Shown here: positions 1 to 7,218 of the stretch, one piece after another
Position numbering within the stretch: position 1 is the stretch's first letter
Layout: every line of letters starts with the position of its first letter
Assembly: GCF_000159955.1 (NCBI RefSeq)
Contig: NZ_GG695984.1
Location: 110,495 to 123,276, forward strand
From: Paenibacillus sp. oral taxon 786 str. D14
Lineage (GTDB): Bacteria > Bacillota > Bacilli > Paenibacillales > Paenibacillaceae
Direction of reading: 5' to 3'
DNA length: 12,782 nucleotides
The notes under the pieces: model-generated
Told to the model about the DNA's origin: nothing
The model's input: the letters and a program-made list of their open reading frames with translations, nothing else
The model's database searches: none
Program-made: the position numbers and the translations under genes

Positions 1-33
1 CGATAATTCCAATACTCACAGGGAAAGGACTGG

Positions 34-1128
34 ATGTTAGAAATGGGTCAAAAGTTGAAAGTAGGCATCGTTGGTGGAACAGGAATGGTAGGGCAACGCT
101 TCGTACAGCTGCTGGATCAACATCCTTGGTTTGAGGTTACTGCGATTGCAGCCAGCGCCAATTCCGCAGGCAAAACCTATGAAGAGTCCGTCCAAGGACG
201 TTGGAAAATGGCTACGCCGATGCCTGAAGCCGTGAAATCCATCGTCGTACAGGATGCGGCCAAGGTTGAGGAAGTTACGGCGAACGTGGACTTCGTGTTC
301 TGCGCAGTGGATATGAAGAAGGCGGAAATCCAAGCGTTGGAGGAAGCCTATGCGAAAACCGGCACTCCGGTCATCTCCAATAACTCGGCGCACCGCTGGA
401 CACCGGACGTGCCGATGGTGATTCCAGAAGTGAACCCGCAGCATATCGAAGTGATCGCAGCCCAACGCAAACGCCTTGGCACGAACACCGGATTCATTGC
501 TGTGAAGCCAAATTGCTCGATCCAGAGCTATGTGCCGGCGTTAAACGCTTTGCTTGATTTTGAACCGACGACCGTTGTGGCATCGACGTATCAGGCGATT
601 TCCGGGGCAGGTAAGAACTTTACCGATTGGCCGGAAATGCTGGATAACGTGATTCCTTATATCGGCGGCGAGGAAGAGAAGAGCGAGCAGGAGCCGCTAC
701 GTATTTGGGGGCATGTGGAGGGCGGACAGATCGTCAAAGCAAGTTCTCCAATTATCACAACTCAGTGCATCCGCGTTCCGGTGACGGACGGTCACTTGGC
801 TACCGTATTCGTATCATTTAAGAAGAAGCCGTCGAAGGAAGAAATCCTGCAGCGCTGGGCGCAATTCAAAGGCCGTCCGCAAGAGCTGGGGCTGCCAAGC
901 GCTCCAAAGCAATTCATCACGTATTTTGAAGAAGAAAATCGTCCACAAACCAAGCTCGATCGCGACATTGAGCAAGGGATGGGGGTTTCCGTCGGACGTC
1001 TGCGCGAAGATTCGCTGTACGACTATAAGTTCGTTGGCCTGTCGCACAATACACTGCGCGGAGCCGCAGGCGGTGCGGTGTTGATTGCTGAACTGCTGAA
1101 AGCAGAAGGATACATTCAAGCGAAGTAA
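34..1128 (+). CDS. asd: Aspartate-semialdehyde dehydrogenase, archaeal/fungal (EA) type
   Basis: The 364-residue protein reduces L-aspartyl-4-phosphate to aspartate semialdehyde with NADPH, the branch point to lysine/diaminopimelate, threonine and methionine, in the cytosol. Seen: N-terminal Rossmann motif GGTGMVG (residues 14-20), catalytic cysteine in KPNCSIQSY (Cys161), and the RVPVTDGH block with the conserved His253. The PNCSIQ context and the ~360-residue length fit the archaeal/fungal class rather than the usual bacterial Asd, whose active site reads GNCST/NCSTI. The ATG at 34 follows AAAGGA with a short 4-nt gap; a second in-frame ATG at 43 is possible. Its stop is 32 nt before the ysnE-like gene, with no terminator between, so they are probably co-transcribed. 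The promoter lies left of the window. Bacilli often carry a standard asd elsewhere, so this could be a second copy; that cannot be seen here. Confidence 0.93.
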   Translation: MLEMGQKLKVGIVGGTGMVGQRFVQLLDQHPWFEVTAIAASANSAGKTYEESVQGRWKMATPMPEAVKSIVVQDAAKVEEVTANVDFVFCAVDMKKAEIQALEEAYAKTGTPVISNNSAHRWTPDVPMVIPEVNPQHIEVIAAQRKRLGTNTGFIAVKPNCSIQSYVPALNALLDFEPTTVVASTYQAISGAGKNFTDWPEMLDNVIPYIGGEEEKSEQEPLRIWGHVEGGQIVKASSPIITTQCIRVPVTDGHLATVFVSFKKKPSKEEILQRWAQFKGRPQELGLPSAPKQFITYFEEENRPQTKLDRDIEQGMGVSVGRLREDSLYDYKFVGLSHNTLRGAAGGAVLIAELLKAEGYIQAK

Positions 1129-1160
1129 AGAGAGTTTGTACGGGGCAGGGAGGGGGCCGG

Positions 1161-1619
1161 TTGTTAACCATCAAATTGGATGATTTAAGCGGACCTGAAA
1201 TCAGAGCATTTATTGGCGAGCATCTAGCGAACATGGCGGAAACCTCTCCACCCGAAAGCATCCACGCGTTAAATATAGACGGATTGAAGCAGCCGGACGT
1301 CACGTTCTGGAGCGCTTGGATCGAAGGCGAGCTCGCGGGATGCGGTGCACTTAAGGAACTGAACCGCGAGCACGGTGAGGTCAAATCGATGCGAACCGCT
1401 CTGCCGCACCGGGGGAAAGGCGTTGCCAAGCAAGTGCTGGCGCATATTCTTGAAGAAGCCGCGCGGCGCGGTTATCGGCGGATCAGCTTAGAGACGGGTT
1501 CGATGGAGGCTTTTGCTCCGGCCCGTAAATTGTACGAAAGCTTTGGGTTTACGTTTTGCGGTCCCTTTGCGGACTATATCGAGGATCCGAACAGCGTATT
1601 TATGACTAAATCTTTATAA
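1161..1619 (+). CDS. ysnE: GNAT family N-acetyltransferase, YsnE-like
   Basis: This 152-residue protein starts with TTG at 1161, chosen because AGGGAGG (1147-1153) lies 7 nt upstream and no ATG occurs before residue 31. It is a single GNAT domain: the acetyl-CoA pyrophosphate loop is HRGKGVA inside a SMRT...HRGKGVAKQVLAHI stretch, followed by a strand/helix ending in ARKLYESFGF and a C-terminal EDPNSVFMTKSL. From memory of the family, the segments PPESIHAL, TFWSAW, LAGCGALKEL and SLETGSM closely match Bacillus YsnE. In plant-associated Bacillus, ysnE disruption lowers indole-3-acetic acid production, but the substrate is not established. It follows asd on the same strand, and a strong terminator lies 28 nt after its stop. 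The family call is firm; the orthology call is recognition without alignment. Confidence 0.88.
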   Translation: MLTIKLDDLSGPEIRAFIGEHLANMAETSPPESIHALNIDGLKQPDVTFWSAWIEGELAGCGALKELNREHGEVKSMRTALPHRGKGVAKQVLAHILEEAARRGYRRISLETGSMEAFAPARKLYESFGFTFCGPFADYIEDPNSVFMTKSL

Positions 1620-1646
1620 CCAAGATGGACCATCTCAAAAGAAACA

Positions 1647-1674
1647 CAAAAACCCGCATTGTTGCGGGTTTTTG
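1647..1674. terminator. Bidirectional intrinsic terminator between the ysnE-like and ybjQ-like genes
   Basis: A perfect 12-bp inverted repeat (arms 1647-1658 and 1663-1674, GC core CCCGCA/TGCGGG, loop TTGT) has its own A-run and T-run on the outer ends of the arms. It therefore reads as an intrinsic terminator on both strands and serves the convergent genes ending at 1619 and 1705. Confidence 0.9.
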
Positions 1675-1704
1675 GCTTTTTATCCGAGGATAAACGAGAA
1701 AGAT

Positions 1705-2016
1705 TTATACGACGACGGCGGTTCCGCTGACGGATACCATCAGCATGCCTTCGCGAATGACCTCATAATCGATATCGACACCGATAATGGCGTTTGCGCC
1801 GAGACGTGCAGCTTGGTCAGACATTTCTGCAAAGGCGGTGTCTCTGGCTTCCTGAAGCTTGTTCTCGTAAGCTCCGGAACGGCCGCCTACGATATCGGTG
1901 ATCGAAGCTAGAAAATCGCGAACGACGTTAGCGCCCATGATGACTTCTCCGGTAACGATTCCGAGGTAACGTATTACCGGCGATCCTTCAATGGATGGGG
2001 TGGTGGTCATAATCAT
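1705..2016 (-). CDS. YbjQ/UPF0145 family protein (heavy-metal-binding-domain family)
   Basis: The protein has 103 residues from the ATG at 2016, chosen because AGGAGG (plus-strand complement at 2025-2030) is 8 nt upstream; an upstream extension to 2070 has no ribosome site. It matches the YbjQ (UPF0145) family across its whole length: an opening of the type [11 protein letters not shown], then [29 protein letters not shown] (written here in part: positions ~17-45), a helix [28 protein letters not shown] and a closing VSGTAVVV. These are small cytosolic proteins believed to form oligomeric rings; the name 'heavy-metal-binding' comes from the domain database and no biochemical role is established. 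It stands alone, divergent from the oxidase gene and convergent with the ysnE-like gene. Confidence 0.88.
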   Translation of the reverse strand: MIMTTTPSIEGSPVIRYLGIVTGEVIMGANVVRDFLASITDIVGGRSGAYENKLQEARDTAFAEMSDQAARLGANAIIGVDIDYEVIREGMLMVSVSGTAVVV

Positions 2017-2115
2017 ATGTGAGTCCTCCTTATTTTTAGAGCCATATTGGTTGTTACGCAGGTATGCCATGATGGTTTCAACTTAAACTATAATGGATGC
2101 AAGGGAGGCTATAAC

Positions 2116-3255
2116 GTGAAAAAGATGATTGTAATCGGCTCCGGGATTCTCGGTGCCTCAACAGCATATCAGTTAGCGAAGCTGGGAGCCGAGGTGACGG
2201 TCGTTGACCGCGGGATACCGGGACAAGCGACCGACGCTGCGGCCGGAATTATTTGTCCGTGGATCTCGCAACGGCGAAATAAAGCTTGGTATAGCTTGGC
2301 CAAATCAGGCGCGCATTATTACGAGTCCCTGATCAAGGAACTGGAGGCGGAAGGAGAGCGCGATACGGGTTATGCTCGCGTGGGAGCACTTCGCCTCCAT
2401 CGGGAACGCGAAAAGCTTGTTGCCTTGGAGAAGCTGGCGGTGGAGCGTAGACGAGAAGCCCCGGAGATGGGCGAGATTCGATTGCTCGAACCGGACGAAG
2501 TGAAGCGGCGGTTCCCGCCGCTGGATGAGGGGTTCTACGCTCTGTATGTGAGCGGTGCCGCCCGCGTCGACGGACGTGCGCTCCGCGAATCGCTCCTGAG
2601 GGCAGCGGTTCGGCATGGGGCGGTGTTGGTCCGCGGCGAGGCTTCGCTTTTGCATGACGGCTCGGCCGTGGCTGGCGTGCGTGTTGGCACGGAAGAGATT
2701 GGCGCCGATGCGGTTGCCGTTTGCGCCGGGGCATGGGCGCGTCAACTACTCACTCCGCTGGGCTTGGACTTCCAGGTGACTTACCAGAAAGCCCAGATCG
2801 TTCATTTGGCGCTGCCAGACGCTGCAACCGAGCGTTGGCCTGTCGTGATGCCGCCGGGAGATCAGTACATCCTGGCGTTCGACGACAGCCGGATCGTGAT
2901 TGGCGCAACACACGAAAACGATCCGCCCGGCTATGACACCCGCGTGACGGCGGGCGGCTTGCAAGAGGTGATCAACAAGGCGCTGACGGTGGCGCCGGGA
3001 CTAGCGGACGGCGGCTTTTTGGAAGCGAGAGTTGGGTTTCGTCCGTTCACACCGGGATTTCTCCCGGTCTTCGGAGCGTTGCCTGGATGGAAGGGGATCT
3101 ATGCGGCTAACGGTCTAGGGTCTTCGGGATTAACGATGGGACCGTATATCGGCGCGCAGCTGGCCCAAATCATGTTAGGACGAGAGACGGAAATCCAATT
3201 GGAGAACTACCGTCTTGAGCTGGCCATTGCTCCCGCAACTGCTAACAATCTGTGA
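2116..3255 (+). CDS. FAD-dependent oxidoreductase of the D-amino acid oxidase (DAO) family
   Basis: The protein has 379 residues from the GTG at 2116, which follows AAGGGAGG (2101-2108) by 7 nt; an upstream ATG in frame at 2047 lacks a ribosome site. Seen: the FAD-binding Rossmann motif VIGSGILGAS (G8, G10, G13), an acidic residue at the end of the second strand (Asp31 in VTVVDRG), the central substrate domain, and the C-terminal block GFRPFTPGFLPVFG (307-320) with NGLGSSGLTMGP (332-343), which closes over FAD. This architecture is shared by glycine/sarcosine oxidases, D-amino acid dehydrogenases and related deaminases, so the substrate cannot be named. A TATAAT at 2089-2094 could be its -10 box but has no clear -35 and would leave almost no leader. 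The serine/threonine transporter gene follows 103 nt later, with its own promoter, hinting at a role in amino-acid use. Confidence 0.85.
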   Translation: MKKMIVIGSGILGASTAYQLAKLGAEVTVVDRGIPGQATDAAAGIICPWISQRRNKAWYSLAKSGAHYYESLIKELEAEGERDTGYARVGALRLHREREKLVALEKLAVERRREAPEMGEIRLLEPDEVKRRFPPLDEGFYALYVSGAARVDGRALRESLLRAAVRHGAVLVRGEASLLHDGSAVAGVRVGTEEIGADAVAVCAGAWARQLLTPLGLDFQVTYQKAQIVHLALPDAATERWPVVMPPGDQYILAFDDSRIVIGATHENDPPGYDTRVTAGGLQEVINKALTVAPGLADGGFLEARVGFRPFTPGFLPVFGALPGWKGIYAANGLGSSGLTMGPYIGAQLAQIMLGRETEIQLENYRLELAIAPATANNL

Positions 3256-3283
3256 AAAGTATTGCACAAATGTTTCCACCAGG

Positions 3284-3313
3284 AGGACAGATGTCCGTAA
3301 TGCGTGGTATACT
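3284..3313 (+). promoter_or_regulatory. Putative sigma-A promoter of sstT (extended -10)
   Basis: AGGACA at 3284-3289 (4 of 6 to TTGACA), an 18-nt spacer, and TATACT at 3308-3313 preceded by TGG, giving an extended -10 (TGnTATACT). The start would be near 3320, about 40 nt before the sstT start codon. It lies after the oxidase stop, so sstT can be expressed independently. Confidence 0.5.
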
Positions 3314-3358
3314 ATCGCTATGCATTGATGCGACATCCTAAACATACGGGGGAGAAAC

Positions 3359-4600
3359 ATGAAGGCAATCATACTGAAATGGAATGAAATGAGTCTTGTG
3401 AAGCGAATTCTTGTAGGCTTGGTGGTGGGGATCCTCCTGGCGTTGATCGTACCACAAGCCAGCGGCATCGCGCTTCTGGGAACGCTGTTCGTATCCGCAT
3501 TAAAGGCTGTGGCGCCAGTTCTGGTGCTGCTGCTGGTGATGGCCGCGATCGCGAACCATCAAAAAGGGCGGCAAACGAACATGAAGTCGATTCTTGTGTT
3601 GTACGGAATCAGTACGTTTTTGGCTGGAGCAAGCGCCGTGGCCGCCTGTTTCCTATTTCCAGTCAGCTTGTCCTTGGCAGGGGCAACCGAAGGCTTAACT
3701 CCGCCAGGAGGAATCGTCGAAGTTCTTAAAGGGCTGCTGCTAAATGTGGTGGATAATCCAGTTAATGCCTTGATGAATGCCAATTATATCGGCATTTTGG
3801 CTTGGGCGATCCTGCTTGGTTTAGCGTTGAAAGGCGCGGGAGATCAGACCAAAAGCCTGCTCACGCAAGCCTCCGACGCCGTTTCGCAAATCGTCAAGTG
3901 GGTAATTCAATTGGCACCGTTCGGGATTCTGGGGCTCGTGTTTGAGTCCATTACGGTAAGCGGACTTGACTCGTTGCTGGATTACGGGAAGCTGTTAGTT
4001 GTCTTGGTGGGTTGCATGCTGTTTATCGCGTTGATCGTCAATCCGCTGATCGTCTACATCAATATTCGCCGTAATCCGTATCCGCTCGTGTTCACTTGTT
4101 TGAAAGAGAGTGGAATCACGGCGTTCTTCACCCGCAGCTCGGCGGCGAATATCCCTGTGAATATGCGTCTCAGCGAAAAATTGGGACTGAATAAGGATAC
4201 TTATTCGGTATCCATCCCATTGGGAGCGACGATCAATATGGCGGGTGCGGCGGTTACGATTTCGGTCCTGACGCTGGCGGCCGTCAACACATTAGGCATC
4301 CAGGTGGACTTCGGTACGGCGGTGATCCTCAGCGTATTGTCGGCGATCTCCGCAGCTGGCGCTTCCGGTGTGGCCGGCGGTTCGTTGTTGCTGATTCCTC
4401 TGGCATGCAGCTTGTTCGGAATTTCGAATGACATCGCGATGCAAGTTGTAGGGGTAGGTTTTATTATCGGGGTCGTGCAGGATTCATGCGAAACGGCGCT
4501 GAATTCTTCCTCCGACGTGCTGTTTACAGCTACAGCAGAGTATGCCAAGAAACGCAAGGAAGAGGCGCTTCCGCTGGCAAACACGGCAAGCCTGGATTAA
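3359..4600 (+). CDS. sstT: Serine/threonine:Na+ symporter SstT
   Basis: The 413-residue polytopic membrane protein belongs to the dicarboxylate/amino acid:cation symporter (DAACS) family and imports L-serine and L-threonine with Na+. The N-terminal segment ([38 protein letters not shown]) reads like E. coli SstT. Family motifs are intact: the serine-rich reentrant loop [12 protein letters not shown] (258-269), the [12 protein letters not shown] helix break (287-298), and [20 protein letters not shown] (371-390) at the C-terminal substrate site. Length is typical. The ATG at 3359 has a GGGGGAG Shine-Dalgarno ending 4 nt upstream. It follows the FAD oxidase on the same strand and ends in a terminator 8 nt after the stop. 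I see no T-box or riboswitch in its short leader. Confidence 0.95.
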   Translation: MKAIILKWNEMSLVKRILVGLVVGILLALIVPQASGIALLGTLFVSALKAVAPVLVLLLVMAAIANHQKGRQTNMKSILVLYGISTFLAGASAVAACFLFPVSLSLAGATEGLTPPGGIVEVLKGLLLNVVDNPVNALMNANYIGILAWAILLGLALKGAGDQTKSLLTQASDAVSQIVKWVIQLAPFGILGLVFESITVSGLDSLLDYGKLLVVLVGCMLFIALIVNPLIVYINIRRNPYPLVFTCLKESGITAFFTRSSAANIPVNMRLSEKLGLNKDTYSVSIPLGATINMAGAAVTISVLTLAAVNTLGIQVDFGTAVILSVLSAISAAGASGVAGGSLLLIPLACSLFGISNDIAMQVVGVGFIIGVVQDSCETALNSSSDVLFTATAEYAKKRKEEALPLANTASLD

Positions 4601-4608
4601 ATATCAAT

Positions 4609-4638
4609 AAAGGCTGGCGATGACTCGTCAGCCTTTTT
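4609..4638 (+). terminator. Intrinsic terminator of sstT
   Basis: A stem of about 12 bp (4609-4620 with 4625-4636, including one G-T wobble at 4617/4628) with loop TGAC is followed by TTTTT at 4634-4638. The wobble becomes a mismatch in the opposite transcript, so it favours the plus strand, although it may also help stop the convergent gene ending at 4653. Confidence 0.88.
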
Positions 4639-4652
4639 CATGCGCTTTAAAT

Positions 4653-5378
4653 TTACGCAAACAAATCCGGGATCAAGACTTGCAAGCCTGGGTAGAGCTG
4701 CGAAGTCACCTGCACATCCCCCGTATTCGAAAATACGGTCATATCCGTAATGTCGCCGTCTGCTAGTGAGTAGACCATCACGATTTTTTTCATCGGATCT
4801 ACAATCCAGTATTCCTTAACTCCACATACGCTATACAAGTCCAGCTTCTTGATCATGTCCTTACTCCGCGTGGAAGGGGACAACACTTCAACGACCAGTT
4901 GGGGAGTTCCCATATATTTACCGTTGGCGTCGATTCGATCTTTATCGCAAATGACCACGAGATCGGGTTGTACGACACAAATGTTATTCTCCTCTTTCTC
5001 CAACGTGATATCCAATGGGGAGGTTAGAGGCGTACATGGCTTGCCTTTAAACCAAGTATAAAACGTGCCATGGAGTTCAGTTACGGCTAGTTGATGATTG
5101 AAAGAGGGAGAGGCAAGATTATACACGACACCATCGATCAATTCGTAACGTTGTTCCGATGTCTCCGTCAGCTCAAGGAAATCTTGGTAAGATACCCATT
5201 CTCCTCCGGCGTGATAGCTCGCTGCTCTCTCCCTCAGTACAGACTCACTTGCTTCGGCGATCGCGTTTAATTTAGCTACGTCCTTCCCGTTTCGTGTAAC
5301 GATAATTTCCTCGCCAACTTCCGCAAACTTTAAATATTTACCGAAATTGTTCTGCATGTCCGTTGAAGATACCCGCAT
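4653..5378 (-). CDS. Phd/YefM-type antitoxin-like N-terminus fused to a Uma2-family PD-(D/E)XK domain
   Basis: The protein has 241 residues from the ATG at 5378, chosen because GAGG (complement at 5387-5390) is 8 nt upstream; a GTG at 5387 overlaps that site and is less likely. Residues 1-40 (VSSTDMQNNFGKYLKFAE, EEIIVTRNGKDVAKLNAI) match the Phd/YefM antitoxin DNA-binding fold. From about residue 63 the protein is a Uma2 (DUF820) domain: RYELIDG (Glu79), QPDLVVICDKD (Asp139), VVEVLSPST (Glu164), a KK..LYSVCGVKEYWIVDP tail and a final LYPGLQVLIPDLF. These are the expected PD-(D/E)XK nuclease-fold acidic residues. Uma2 proteins are widespread and mostly of unknown role. The fusion suggests an autoregulated, DNA-binding protein. 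No separate small toxin or antitoxin gene is adjacent. Three palindromes flank its promoter. Confidence 0.85.
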   Translation of the reverse strand: MRVSSTDMQNNFGKYLKFAEVGEEIIVTRNGKDVAKLNAIAEASESVLRERAASYHAGGEWVSYQDFLELTETSEQRYELIDGVVYNLASPSFNHQLAVTELHGTFYTWFKGKPCTPLTSPLDITLEKEENNICVVQPDLVVICDKDRIDANGKYMGTPQLVVEVLSPSTRSKDMIKKLDLYSVCGVKEYWIVDPMKKIVMVYSLADGDITDMTVFSNTGDVQVTSQLYPGLQVLIPDLFA

Positions 5379-5392
5379 GATCTTCACCTCGA

Positions 5393-5454
5393 ATTAGCTA
5401 ATGTTTAGTATTATATTAGCTAATTCAGCGTCGGTAATCAATACAAGTTAGCTA
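5393..5454. repeat. Three TAGCTA palindromes, candidate operators of the Phd-Uma2 gene
   Basis: Two perfect 10-bp palindromes ATTAGCTAAT lie at 5393-5402 and 5415-5424, and a shorter copy TAGCTA (in TTAGCTAT) at 5449-5454. Centre-to-centre distances are 22 and 32 bp, about two and three helical turns, so all face the same side of the helix. The first sits between the predicted start of transcription and the ribosome site, the second overlaps the -10, and the third is upstream of the -35. This fits Phd/YefM-type autorepression; binding is inferred. Confidence 0.6.
5413..5441 (-). promoter_or_regulatory. Putative promoter of the Phd-Uma2 gene
   Basis: On the minus strand TTGATT (complement at 5436-5441), 17-nt spacer, TAATAT (complement at 5413-5418). 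An overlapping TATAAT (complement 5410-5415) would give a 20-nt spacer. The -10 region lies in the second TAGCTA palindrome. Transcription would start near 5406, about 28 nt before the start codon. Confidence 0.5.
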
Positions 5455-5457
5455 TAT

Positions 5458-6015
5458 TTACTCGACATAAGTAACCTCTCGGATTTGTGCATAGGTTTCC
5501 GCCAACATCAGGGTATCCTCGGCTAAACGCTCAATCCGGAATTTAACGTCGTCGTTCACAATCTCTTTGCGGTAGAAATCTTGTTCCTCGATAAACACAT
5601 AGTTCTGCACTAATTGTGCCTTCAAATAAGTTAGTATCGGTTTAAGTTGCTGTTCAGGAACGAGGAAGTGGCGGGAAGAGCCTGCGGTAGCCACGATACT
5701 GACCACCTTGTCTTTAAGAGCATATTGCGGAAGCAGATCGAAAATGTTCTTTAGCGTTCCCGGAATCGAAGCCTGGAATATCGGAGTTCCGATGACTAGG
5801 ACGTCGGTGTCCATGATCGCTCTCGTGATCATTCCAGTATCGCCTTCATAATCCAAGAAGTTACGACCGTCGCTAAATTGAACTTGATACTCAGCCAGAT
5901 CGATCAGCGTCGTTTCCGTACCGGGGTACTTGTCCGCTATCGTTTTAAGTGTGTAATCAACGGCTGTTCTGGTTTTGGAGCCTACGATGGTGCCTGATAA
6001 TCCTACGACTTTCAT
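5458..6015 (-). CDS. NADPH-dependent FMN reductase (SsuE/MsuE-like flavodoxin fold)
   Basis: The 185-residue cytosolic protein probably reduces FMN with NAD(P)H and passes FMNH2 to a partner monooxygenase. Seen: the flavin-phosphate loop LSGTIVGSKT near the N-terminus (residues 6-15), and GTPIFQASIPGTLKNIFDLL (about 77-96), the conserved TP.(Y/F)..S.PG.LKN.(I/L)D signature of the NADPH-dependent FMN reductase family, then KVVSIVATAGSSRH. The ATG at 6015 has AAGGAGGT 7 nt upstream. That site lies inside the last Arg-Arg codons of the monooxygenase gene, whose stop is 5 nt upstream, so the two genes are translationally coupled and belong to one operon. No terminator follows before the Phd-Uma2 promoter, so readthrough is possible. 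Confidence 0.9.
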   Translation of the reverse strand: MKVVGLSGTIVGSKTRTAVDYTLKTIADKYPGTETTLIDLAEYQVQFSDGRNFLDYEGDTGMITRAIMDTDVLVIGTPIFQASIPGTLKNIFDLLPQYALKDKVVSIVATAGSSRHFLVPEQQLKPILTYLKAQLVQNYVFIEEQDFYRKEIVNDDVKFRIERLAEDTLMLAETYAQIREVTYVE

Positions 6016-6020
6016 CTTAT

Positions 6021-7087
6021 TTACCTCCTTCGGATTTTTTCGTTGTATTTGCGGATGGCTGGCAAGATTTCCGTGCCGATCAGTTCGAGGTTCCGTTTGA
6101 TCTGATCAAACGGCATACCGCCAAAATCGATTTGGGCGACATAACGCTGATGTCCGAACAATTCATGTTGATACAGGATTTTCTCGATGATCTGTTGAGG
6201 GCTGCCGGCATTGATGATGTGATGCGGGTCGCCGCCTTGCATGAAGAGTTGCCGATGGAAGCCTTGTCCATTCGTTTTCTTCATGCCCTCGTTGATGTAA
6301 GGATACAGCTCCTGTAGTGCCTGTTGCGAGGTTTCGGCTGCGTAGAAAAAGCCTGCAGTGGCGATGGGCAGCTCGTCCGGGTTGTGTCCCGCCTCTCTGG
6401 CGGCTTCCCGATACATATCCACCGTCCGTTTAAAGGCGGAAGCAGGACCACCCAAATGCGCCATTACCATCGGAACGCCGGCGTAACCGGCTTTAATCGC
6501 GCTGGCCGGACTTCCCCCAACCGCTCGCCAAATCGGCAGGGAGCCGCTTTGCGGACGAGGGATGATCTTGGCATTTCGTAATGGGGCGCGAAACTCTCCG
6601 CTCCAGTTGACGATCTGTTGTTCATTGATCAACCGCAGAAGATCGAATTTCTCTTCGAATAATTCCTCGTAATCGTGAACATCGTAACCTAACAAATCAA
6701 ATAGTCCAACTCTGGAGGCGCGCCCTGCCACGATTTCTACCGGCCGCCCGAGATGAGGTCGATCGTGGAAAAATCTTCATACACGCGCACCGGATCCGAA
6801 GTGCTAATGATGGTGGAGGTGCTGCCGAGCTTGATTTTGCTCGTGGCTTGAGCAATAGCGGCAAGCACCACTGTGTGCGCTTGGGTTGCGAAATATTCCT
6901 GGTGGCTTTCTCCGACACTGAAAAAGTCCAGTCCCGCTTGCTCAGCAAGCTTGGCGTACTCGATGATTTGCCGAATTCGTTCTTGGGCTGAAATTCGTTG
7001 TCCATTATTCGGATCGGGCAAATGATCGCCCAAGGTGTATATGCCAAACTCCAGGCCTTTGCTGGGATCAATACGGTATTGGTTCAC
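6021..7087 (-). pseudogene. LLM-class flavin-dependent monooxygenase, disrupted by a one-base frameshift
   Basis: Two adjacent reading frames together form one bacterial luciferase-like (TIM barrel) monooxygenase. The N-terminal part (GTG at 7087, after AAGGGGTGA) reads EFGIYTLGDH, AEQAGLDFFSVGESHQ, LGSTSTIISTSDPVRVYEDFSTIDLISGGR, then hits TAG at 6737-6739. The C-terminal part continues as VEIVAGRASRVGLFDLLGYD to the stop at 6021. Adding one base within 6740-6745 (CCGGCC) restores GGR-VEIVAGR and a continuous 355-residue protein of normal family length, so a single-base deletion (or sequencing error) is the simplest explanation. It resembles FMN-dependent LLM proteins that are paired with an FMN reductase, which is exactly its downstream neighbour. 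The regulator gene hxlR is divergent. I see no slippery heptamer that would support programmed frameshifting. Substrate unknown. Confidence 0.85.
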
Positions 7088-7136
7088 GAAAATTCACCCC
7101 TTGTTTTTTGGTGATGTAGATGTTGTCTATGCACTA

Positions 7137-7166
7137 ATTATAATTTGCTTACGAAAATATAGTAAG
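7137..7166 (-). promoter_or_regulatory. Putative promoter and operator of the monooxygenase/FMN reductase operon
   Basis: A perfect TATAAT on the minus strand (complement 7137-7142) has a poor -35 (TTACTA, complement 7160-7165) at 17 nt. Overlapping the -35/spacer is an inverted repeat CTTAC-N9-GTAAG (7148-7152 and 7162-7166), whose TACTAT/GTAAG halves recall HxlR-type (YodB-like) operators. A weak -35 with an overlapping dyad suits regulated expression. Confidence 0.4.
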
Positions 7167-7180
7167 TACGCACTTTTTAG

Positions 7181-7203
7181 TGGTATAGTTACTTATAAGA
7201 AAC
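7181..7203 (+). promoter_or_regulatory. Extended -10 promoter and palindrome upstream of hxlR-type gene
   Basis: TGGTATAGT (7181-7189) is an extended -10. Overlapping it is an imperfect 16-bp palindrome, 7188-7203, with core CTTATAAG flanked by GTT and AAC. It lies just before the AAGGAGG site (7205-7211), a position suited to autorepression. A TAAGTA/TACTTA half-site pair (7163-7168, 7190-7195) also occurs here. Confidence 0.4.
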
Positions 7204-7218
7204 CAAGGAGGTTGTGCT

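Noticed and set aside
2063..2094. A promoter for the FAD oxidase with TATAAT at 2089-2094.
   Set aside because: The -10 is perfect but there is no recognisable -35 at 16-18 nt, and the start would fall at the ribosome site itself; noted in the gene entry only.
3291..3341. A 16-codon ORF (ATG at 3291) with AGGAGG at 3281-3286 just upstream, before sstT.
   Set aside because: The AGGAGGACA stretch overlaps the -35 of the sstT promoter and the ORF covers its -10, so it would be translated only on readthrough from the oxidase gene. The peptide has no recognisable features.
3256..3358. A T-box or amino-acid riboswitch upstream of sstT.
   Set aside because: The gap is only about 100 nt and lacks a T-box sequence or a terminator hairpin.
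6737..6750. Programmed frameshifting as the way to make the full monooxygenase.
   Set aside because: No X XXY YYZ slippery heptamer or obvious downstream stimulatory structure is visible at the junction, and the family is not known to use recoding.
6697..7071. A 124-codon frame in the monooxygenase region that spans the frameshift point.
   Set aside because: It is the third frame; its peptide is low-complexity and does not resemble the luciferase-like fold, unlike the other two frames.
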